From positions 62,001 through 126,000 of the forward strand of contig MU119346.1 of the NCBI GenBank assembly GCA_014904845.1: 64,000 nucleotides of DNA. Reading direction: 5' to 3'. The position numbers were made by a program, and so were the translations under genes. The DNA is from Acephala macrosclerotiorum (Eukaryota > Ascomycota > Leotiomycetes > Helotiales > Mollisiaceae). The notes below the pieces were generated by a model, which worked only from the letters and a program-made list of their open reading frames with translations, made no database searches and was not told where the DNA came from. Positions 57,044 through 64,000 of the stretch are shown here, in pieces; the first letter of the stretch is position 1, and each line of letters starts with the position of its first letter.

Positions 57044-59284
57044 TCGTCCACTTCCAAGCATCCTTCAACCTATCCTGAATCTCCTTCGTTGGCCAAGCAT
57101 GCTTAGTATCGGTATATATGAGGACGTCCAATATGCTTTGCTGTTCTCTTGGATCTGTGAATTGGTCCCCACACATGGCAATTGCCATACAAGCTGTGTT
57201 CATTGCTGGCGGGGCTCGTCGATTCTAATTGGATTAGCCTGCCAGTTTTGTGACTGGGTGTTATTCCCTCATGCCGGGACTTACCGAAATTGCTATTCCA
57301 CAAAGTCGCTTAACGATCTGATTCACCTCCGCCTGAGACGAGTGAGTGGCCGCCACCTGGTCTAGAAAAACCGGAGACTTACCTCAATTCGTCTCATCGC
57401 CATTCGATGCGAGGGCCCAAGACGGGGAACTCTTGGGTCGTAAACGGTGAGCAAAATCTTTGACAGATCAAAGTGCTGGACCGCAGTAACATGACAGTCC
57501 GACAAGAACCACAACTCCGGCCATACTTCACCTCTTTCGGGGTCTGCAGCCCTCTCAAAAATCGGCTCGAATGACTTTGGCCTCAAATTATTCCAACTAT
57601 TATGATATTCCAACAAAGAATCATAATTCAAATGGTGATTCTGGTGCTCCCCATAACAAAACATCAGCACATCCGCACAATGAACGACAACCCGATGAGC
57701 CCATGTATGATCGTCCGTCGGCTCTAAGCTCCTATAATCGTCAAAATTCAATGGCATCCCGACTGTTCTCTGTTTAATAAATGCCATATAGACCTCTTGG
57801 CGACACGCAACCCGAAAAGCTGCTCGTTGCAAACTACTCTGCAAGCCAGATGAAGCTTGAGCCTCGATGAAGACTTGCGTTCCTCGAAGGCCTGTTTCCC
57901 AGTCCCCGCCATTGAGAGGCGCATCGACTTCCTCGTAGAAGCGAAGGATGATTGAAGCGACGAGGAGATTTTCGTCGAAGACTGCTTCCGGGTCGTCGGA
58001 GACGGATACCAGGTGCTCGATGCATCGAGAATGATATTCGACAGCAGTCTCAATGTGGAGACCTGCAAGCCGTTTGTCAAGGTACTGGACTGAATTCTCC
58101 TTTTTGTATTGGTCGAGACGGCAGAGGTGTCGGGCTGATGCTGTGTAGATTGCGTTGAGGAGGGCGGGGCAGTGTCTGGCTCGCTGGGGAACCACAAATG
58201 CGAAGTGACGTTCTAGATCACATAGGTCGAACTTTGGCAATTAGCTGTAGGACAGGATAGGGAGGTGGGCTGGAACGTACCCAGCATGCAAGCTCATCTA
58301 TGAAATACCTCATTAAGCATGCCTCTTGGACATTGGCATGCGGCCAGACTCCTGGTGTTTCAGGCTGGATTTCTGTAGCAAAGCTTTGTGGTGGAGTCTG
58401 GTTCGGAGGATCGAGTAATGTGAGTGCTTGATTGGTGCCTTGTTCGGAGAGATCAGCAGCCTTCAGAAGACAGTCGATGGCGTCCTCGTCTGAGCCGAGA
58501 AGGTCACCAAAACTCTGACTTCTTTCGTGGAAGGTAAGAACTTCATCAGGGCTAGGCTCGGTCTGACCAAGAGGTGTGTGGATACTCGGATGGAAGGAGG
58601 AAGCGTAGCTCTCATTTGTACGACGTCGCTTGATAGGTGACGCCACGACTTGAGCGGTGGAGTAGAGAGATCGTGGAGTCCATGGCGTTAAGTCATCAGA
58701 TGCAGCTGAAGTCACTGCTGCAATCGAGCCACTTGGGGATCCTAGAGGGAGATTCCTTGGTGTTGTGTTATCCGAAACAGACGCATCTTTGAGCTTGGGG
58801 TCCGGATTCGTGGTATAGATCTCTTCCAAATCTGGCAGTTCGTCCACAAAATCTGAGCAGACTAGAGAAGAAATTGTCAGACTCGAGTTTCGCACGTCCT
58901 ATTGAATGAGGGATTGAATGAGGGATTTAATGAGGGAATAAATTACGCCGTCCTTTAACTTTCACCCATGTTTGATCCTTTGCAAAATTACTGTCATATT
59001 TTGCCGATGAGCCGTGTCTGAAGCGTAGTTTGCCAAAGGTTGACTTGGCCACGCCGGTATCTACGTCTAGATCAGGTCAGTTTCTCGCAGAGTCATCTTT
59101 ACAGAAGCCATGGCTGGGTCCTGAATAGGGGGCTGCATGATCCTCGGGCAATGATAGAGTGGGTCGGTCCACCCTCACCACTGAGGACGGGGGGGAACGG
59201 GGGAACGGCACGTGACCGACCTTCTTCCTCGTTATTGTTCTGCCTGTCTGCAGCAGCCCTGGTAGCGTTAGTGCCCGACGTCAT
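57030..59284 (-). CDS. Fungal_trans_2-type regulator lacking a visible zinc cluster
   Basis: Six minus-strand exons (59284-59179, 59066-58947, 58861-58281, 58231-57383, 57332-57285, 57224-57030) sum to 633 codons (632 residues), all junctions in frame. After a low-complexity N-terminus comes [12 protein letters not shown]...DQTWVKVKG, the segment that normally follows the Zn2Cys6 domain. The helical Fungal_trans_2 region comes next ([39 protein letters not shown]), then [16 protein letters not shown] and a C-terminus [17 protein letters not shown] typical of the family. No C-x2-C-x6-C cluster was found in or upstream of exon 1. The DNA-binding domain has been lost, lies in an exon I could not find, or is absent by design. 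Location suggests control of the P450/transporter group. Confidence 0.8.
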
Positions 59285-60109
59285 ACGTGGTGCGTGGGAA
59301 CTACCTTGGACTAGATTGCGGCATCTAGAGATGTTCCTAGTGCTTTCATCGCTGGTGGGTCGTTACCTCGTGGAAGGTGCATTTGCGATGAGCAGAAGAA
59401 ACTATTCCAGGGCCAGGGAAAGAGGCAAGGGAAAGAGGGCAATTGTTAAGGGCAGGTATGTTTGTGGCAGGAAAGAGGGGAAATGCCCAAAGCGGGGAAA
59501 TCACGGTGGGGATACTGCATCGGGCGTCAAAGGGGAAAGAGCGGTCCAAATCCCGCCCCATGGCCGACAAACGCCTACGGACGCCAAGGACGCCACCAAC
59601 ATCCGTCCGCCAGCCTCGCGTCCCAACACGTCCTCATTCGCAGGAATCGTCGGGTGAAGTATTTTCCCACATTTGGGCATGATTCAGACGGGGAATCCAT
59701 GTCGATTATTTGATAAATCAGAGTCCGGATTGGCTGAATTCTGCGGATTCTGAAAAGCAGGGAAGCCTGGGGTTGTCCCACTTCCCCAGACCCCGCAACC
59801 ATGCTGACGGGCATACCCCAGCCACTTGTCCAACCGTGGCAACTGGTGGAAAGTCGCCTGTTCGTTACTTCTTTCTGCAATTGTTGGCTGACAGATCCGA
59901 TATAGTCCAGAATCGATCGGATCATACTTTTGCACGAGACATTGCCTCGACTTGAAACAACAAGGAGGATATAAGGTTTCGATACCCACGTCTGGAAAGG
60001 AAGTCAGAAACATTATCTCCAGCATCTTCATCTAGCATCCTACCAACGCACTCAATCGTTGGAATTCTCAGACCTCAGTGTGGCTTCTTCTTCGCGTCAT
60101 CACGACAAC
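59285..60109. promoter_or_regulatory. Divergent intergenic region of regulator and transporter
   Basis: About 825 bp between divergent start codons. Open frames on both strands (for example 59443-59713) have no recognisable domain. Probably the promoters of both genes. Confidence 0.4.
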
Positions 60110-61860
60110 ATGGGACTCACATCAGAACTCGACGACCAGAAGGTCAATACTCTTCATGTTGAGAAAGTCTCGTCTTCCTCCATTGACAAAACATCGGAGC
60201 ATCTTGACGAGCTCGATTCGATTGAGCAAACTCAGTCCGGAAAATATGCTTGGCTAGTTGCCATTACCGCAGGTGTTGGTGGACTTTTGTTCGGTAAGTG
60301 ACTTCCGTTGATTGGCCCTTCGAAATATTCTGACAACATCTGCAGGTTATGATACTGGCATCATCTCTGCTGTCCTCGTCTACCTGAATGATGATCTCGG
60401 AAAGGTCCTCAATGCGAGCGAGAAGGAACTCATTACTTCGATTACGTCCGGAGGAGCGTTCATCGGTGCCGTGGCTGCTGGCCTGACAGCGGATCGCTTT
60501 GGTCGCAAGGGTGCTATCTACATGGGCTGTTTTCTATTCGTCATTGGTGCAATATTGCAAGCCTCCGCCTATTCCCTAGCACAGATGACTGTTGGACGCC
60601 TAGTGGTTGGTTTCGGTGTTGGATCAGCAGCCATGATTGTACCACTCTACATCGCTGAAGTTGCGCCAGCAAAGTATCGTGGACGTATGATTGGGCTTGA
60701 CAATATGAGCATCACTGGTGGCCAGCTGATCTCGTACGGTATCGGAGCAGCTCTCGCCAAGGTTTCTCACGGATGGAGAGCCATGGTCGGGCTTGGAGCT
60801 GTTCCAGCTATCATCCTCTGCTGCCTTCTCCCATTCTGCCCTGAATCACCTCGCCAACTCATCTACCACGACAAGCATGATGAAGCAGCTATTGTCATCC
60901 AAAAGATCTTTCCTCAAGGCACCCATGAGCAAGTCCAGCAGAAGGTTCAACACATCGCAGGTCATGTTGCGGAAGCGAAATCCTACTCCGAAGGCAAAGG
61001 TAACTTGTGGCTTATCAAGCAGCTTTATGTTGTTCCTAGCAACTTTAGGGCTCTCATCGCAGCTTGTGGTCTCATGGCCATCAGTCAACTTGGTGGTTTC
61101 AACTCTCTGATGTATTATTCCTCGACTCTCTTCGCTCTCGTCGGGTTCGCCAACCCAGTTGCTGTTGGAACAATTATCGCTGCTACCAATTTCTTCTTCA
61201 CCTGGGTCAATCTCATGATGGTCGATCGATTTGGACGCAGGCGTATCTTGCTTGCTACTATGGTAAGTTCACCCATCAGCTCCCTCCTCTTTCAAAATGC
61301 TAACGGTATCACAGTGGGGCATGGCACTCTTCCTCGCTCTCGCGGCAGTAGCATTCCACTGGATCCCAATCAACCACGATCTCACCCTAAAAACAACCAA
61401 GATCGGATGGCCAGCATACGTCGTCCTCACATGCATGATCATCTACGTCGGCTTCTACTCCTCCGGCATGGGCAACACCGCTTGGCTCAGCTCAGAATTC
61501 TTCCCCATGGAAGTCCGCGCTTATGGGTACGTTTCCCTTGATTCTCCCTTCTCACCCAATACATACTGACCTGTCTCCAGCACAATGATGCTCACCTGCT
61601 CCTGCTGGGGCTCCAACATCATCGTAGCCTCCACCTTCCTCACCCAAATGGAAAACACCACTCCCTCAGGCGCATTCGGATTCTACGCTGCGATCTGTTT
61701 CTTTGGTTGGATTGCTGTTTATTTCTGCTACCCTGAAGTGAAGGGAATGACGCTTGAAGATATCAGGGAGATTTTCAAGCATGGGTTTGGTGTTAAGTAT
61801 GCGAGGCAGTTGCAGAAGGATTTGAAGATGAAGAGAAAGATGGATAATGCTGGCGCGTAG
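60110..61860 (+). CDS. MFS sugar porter, myo-inositol transporter-like
   Basis: Exons 60110-60293, 60346-61262, 61315-61526 and 61581-61860 give 530 residues. The 12-helix sugar-porter pattern shows GYDTGIISAVLVYLNDDL at helix 1, DRFGRKG between helices 2 and 3, PESPR at the end of helix 6, DRFGRRR in the second half and PEVKGMTLEDI after helix 12. The spacing and GYDTG entry resemble fungal inositol permeases of the ITR type, importing a polyol by proton symport at the plasma membrane; the substrate is inferred. The ATG at 60110 was chosen because upstream codons lack an ATG. Confidence 0.9.
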
Positions 61861-62844
61861 AGTGTGTGGGGAATGAGTGTAGGGTCATTTATGGCTTGGG
61901 ATTTGATGAGTTGGTATGTGTATGAGAGGTGGATTTTTAGACAATGGTACGGTCTTGATAGCATTCAGAGATATTAAGGCCTTTTTAGAATATATTTGTG
62001 AGAGTTTCAAACCCGCATGAGATTATGTGAAAAGTGAACAACTCTGGCTGCTTCTGACGAGCTGTACAGGAATCTCATCGGAAAAGAGATATCAAATTCC
62101 TCTATGAGAGATGTACGTCTCCACGGACTTCCCACTTGTAGTGTTTAAATTCCTTATATTCCTCCTCCAAATCCTGGAGGAGGGCTCCCTTCCGTTCATA
62201 CAAGAAATGATGTTAGGCCTCATTGGTCCTCACTGAAAATTAGATGATCTGTATAGCTGAAAGGAGAGACATTCTCCTTCCGCTATCAAACATCGCTTAA
62301 CCTTCACTCTTTATCTTATACATATTCCATTGAAAGTTCAAGAAAAGGAGCCTCCCTCTCTGGCGGACTTCAAGAGAAATTCAAACATGATTTTTACAAG
62401 TGAATTAAGTTCTCTTACTTTCTCGATTGTGTCATCGACCATGCGTTGCATGGTCGTTCTCAATGAGTACAAATCTTGTAGCTTCAAAACCCTGCGTATT
62501 GAGATTTAGGAACAATTTAAGAAGATAAACATTCTTTCACATCCTTTTCGCGCCGAGGGAATTGTATTCGACAATGCTGGCGCGGCTCAAAATTCGGAAC
62601 CGAAATTCTGCAAAATACAACGGTCTCAGAGTCGTATTCACTGCCTCGATGCACTGGCATAGAAGCTGTGACATGTGCCATGTTGGAGATGAACTAGAGT
62701 CGGACGACAAGCATCTTGTTGCCCATGCAGGTTCTGGGAGGTCTCCCAATGGCACATTAAATATCTGAAGGTGTAGCGTTTGTTCTGGCCCATATTATCT
62801 TTCGTACTATTAATAAACTTTCAATCTAATCGCTCATTCATTGA
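61861..62844. other. Intergenic region
   Basis: No supported gene. A short palindromic motif CATGCGTTGCATGG occurs near 62440. The open frames at 62537-62768 on both strands look random. Confidence 0.35.
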
Positions 62845-63770
62845 TTAAGTACCTCTCATTCAACTTGCTGCTCATTCAACTTGCTGCTCATTCAACTTGC
62901 TGCTCAAACTGCTTCTGCTGCTACGATTGCGGAGCAGGCGGCTGAGGCAGCTGTCGAGCAAGCTGCGCTCGACCTTGCTGCGAAAGCGTTCTGCAGGATC
63001 GCTGTTCCGGCTCTGCTCGCACCTTTAGCATTGCTCGAGGATCTGATTCCTATCGTTGGTGAGTCTCACCCATCCATAGATCTTATGATACGAATACTGT
63101 ACTGATGGGTATGCAGGTGAAATTCTTGATGCTGTTGAAATTGCCGCCACGCCGGCACTGATCACTACTTGTACTGATGTGATCGAGAAAGAAGGAAGCG
63201 CCGAGTTCAAGGTTTTTGAGGGAAAAGCACACGATTTCGGGTTTCGAGAAGCTAACCGAGACTCTTAAGGCTACCCGTGCATCGGAGAGCGAGCATAGTA
63301 CCGCTGGCGACAAGAGTAGCTCATCATGTCCGCTTGAAGCCCGTGTCGTAGCCAGGGACGCAACTTCGACTTCATTACACGAAACTTCGACTGTCGCTGT
63401 AAGCGCACGAGTCTGCGACGGTGGCATTCTCGGCGGACAATATGCACAAGCTTGTCTACACTACTGATCTGTCAGTAGCAGGGTCGCTCCGGCGCTCGTA
63501 CTATCCAATGCCTTAGCCCAAACGGCGATAAAGCCCGACCCATCGTTGAGGTACATAACAACGAGCATGATCCAGCCTGGATCGATGGATGGATGCAAGC
63601 CCCAGGTCTCAACTGCCAGAGAGAGACGAATACCCTCCAGATATCGTATGACAGGGACGAAGTACCGAGAACAACTACGTCTGTCTGGTCCCCTTCGCGG
63701 CAAATCAAGTAGGATTATCACTGTTCCGTGGTATCATGAATCAATTTTTTCTTTCTTGAGTTCCGTATAG
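62845..63770 (+). pseudogene. NucA/NucB-type DNase gene, frameshifted
   Basis: A frame open from 62845 gives an Ala/Leu-rich helical segment (FCRIAVPALLAPLALLEDLI). It splices via GTGAGT...TATGCAG (63060-63117) to GEILDAVEIAATPALIT and EFKVFEGKA, which matches my recollection of the region preceding NucA/NucB domains in fungi. Further on, in shifted frames, are CDGGILGGQYAQACLHY, then NEHDPAWIDGWMQAPGLNCQ and the hallmark RDEYPPDI near 63633, with a duplicated GA just before it and a TGA just after. At least three lesions. NucA/NucB enzymes are non-specific extracellular nucleases. No start codon was found. Confidence 0.55.
62855..62902 (+). repeat. 16-bp unit repeated three times
   Basis: CTCATTCAACTTGCTG occurs three times without change, followed by the partial CTCAAACTG. 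The period is not a multiple of three, so it shifts frame through the 5' part of the DNase relic. Confidence 0.9.
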
Positions 63771-64000
63771 AGTTAGCAAGCTTACTGCTCTTGCTCAGGC
63801 GCTAATCACCCTCGGCCCACCCTCGGCTCAGTCGACTCGCCTGAGTAGCCTCAGCACCATGAGCAACTCACCTGAGCACCCTAAGCAGCTCACCGAGCAT
63901 GCCTGATCATCCCGAGCAAGATTTATCACATTATTACGTGTTTTGATTTTTCGCTTTTTAGTCAATTATGTGACGGGCCAAGTCCTCAGTAAGCCTAGGC
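63771..64000. other. Window end without a recognisable gene
   Basis: A GAGC/CTCAG-rich low-complexity segment (about 63795-63920) and a short AT-rich end. Nothing further supported. Confidence 0.35.

Noticed and set aside
52027..61860. Secondary-metabolite gene cluster
   Set aside because: No polyketide synthase, peptide synthetase, terpene cyclase or prenyltransferase is present; a catabolic module fits better.
1..64000. tRNA genes, rRNA and CRISPR arrays
   Set aside because: Scanning by eye found no T-arm-like GGTTCGAATCC context with a matching acceptor stem, no rRNA core sequence and no regularly spaced repeats; a tRNAscan run would be decisive.

Overview
This looks like a nuclear contig from a filamentous ascomycete (Pezizomycotina; Leotiomycetes is a guess I cannot test). 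Genes carry several short introns (about 46-75 nt) with GTAAGT/GTGAGT donors and CTAAC/CTGAC-type branch sites. Recognisable genes are fungal: TAF5, a HeLo-type cell-death domain fused to a pseudokinase, P450 plus reductase, a Fungal_trans_2 regulator and an inositol-type sugar porter. AT-rich, transition-mutated repeats look like repeat-induced point mutation (RIP). No CRISPR, operon or rRNA was seen.

Layout. 0.3-3.5 kb: a small proline-rich ORF and TAF5, which has an in-frame TAG in exon 1. 4-6.8 kb: gene fragments. 7-9 kb: an AT-rich element with 125-bp terminal inverted repeats (TIRs). 9.7-20.5 kb: a DUF4238-like protein, a HeLo-pseudokinase and a 1,354-residue kinase-ankyrin protein, which together read as an allorecognition or cell-death neighbourhood. 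20.8-23.7 kb: two decayed F-box/LRR-like paralogues, the second split by a 201-bp transposon with an 8-bp target duplication. 24.4-25.1 kb: a DUF7587-like gene. 26.5-43.3 kb, with an outlier at 51.4 kb: a dispersed family of small, very divergent proteins. Five members share a ~60-residue N-terminal module ending in a Trp motif and interrupted by a phase-1 intron at the same place; four have paired CCHC zinc knuckles with a 3-residue linker. The family is mixed with a GNAT acetyltransferase and two hypothetical genes, and several members are broken. I consider it the best candidate here for an undescribed system. 43.3-48 kb: gene-poor, with stop-riddled relic frames. 48.1-49.2 kb: a Gfo/Idh/MocA oxidoreductase. 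49.3-49.9 kb: a 549-bp hAT-like element. 52-61.9 kb: a likely catabolic or detoxification cluster (NADPH-P450 reductase and P450 divergently arranged, then a regulator and a transporter). 62.8-63.8 kb: a frameshifted NucA/NucB-type DNase gene.

How it fits together. The left half looks like recognition and cell-death functions in an unstable, repeat-bearing area. The middle is a lineage-specific family undergoing birth and death. The right end is a metabolic module in which the reductase can supply electrons to the adjacent P450 while the regulator and transporter sit next door. Many of the broken genes carry stop codons that could arise by C-to-T or G-to-A changes, consistent with leaky RIP, but assembly error must be excluded because TAF5, usually essential, is also hit.
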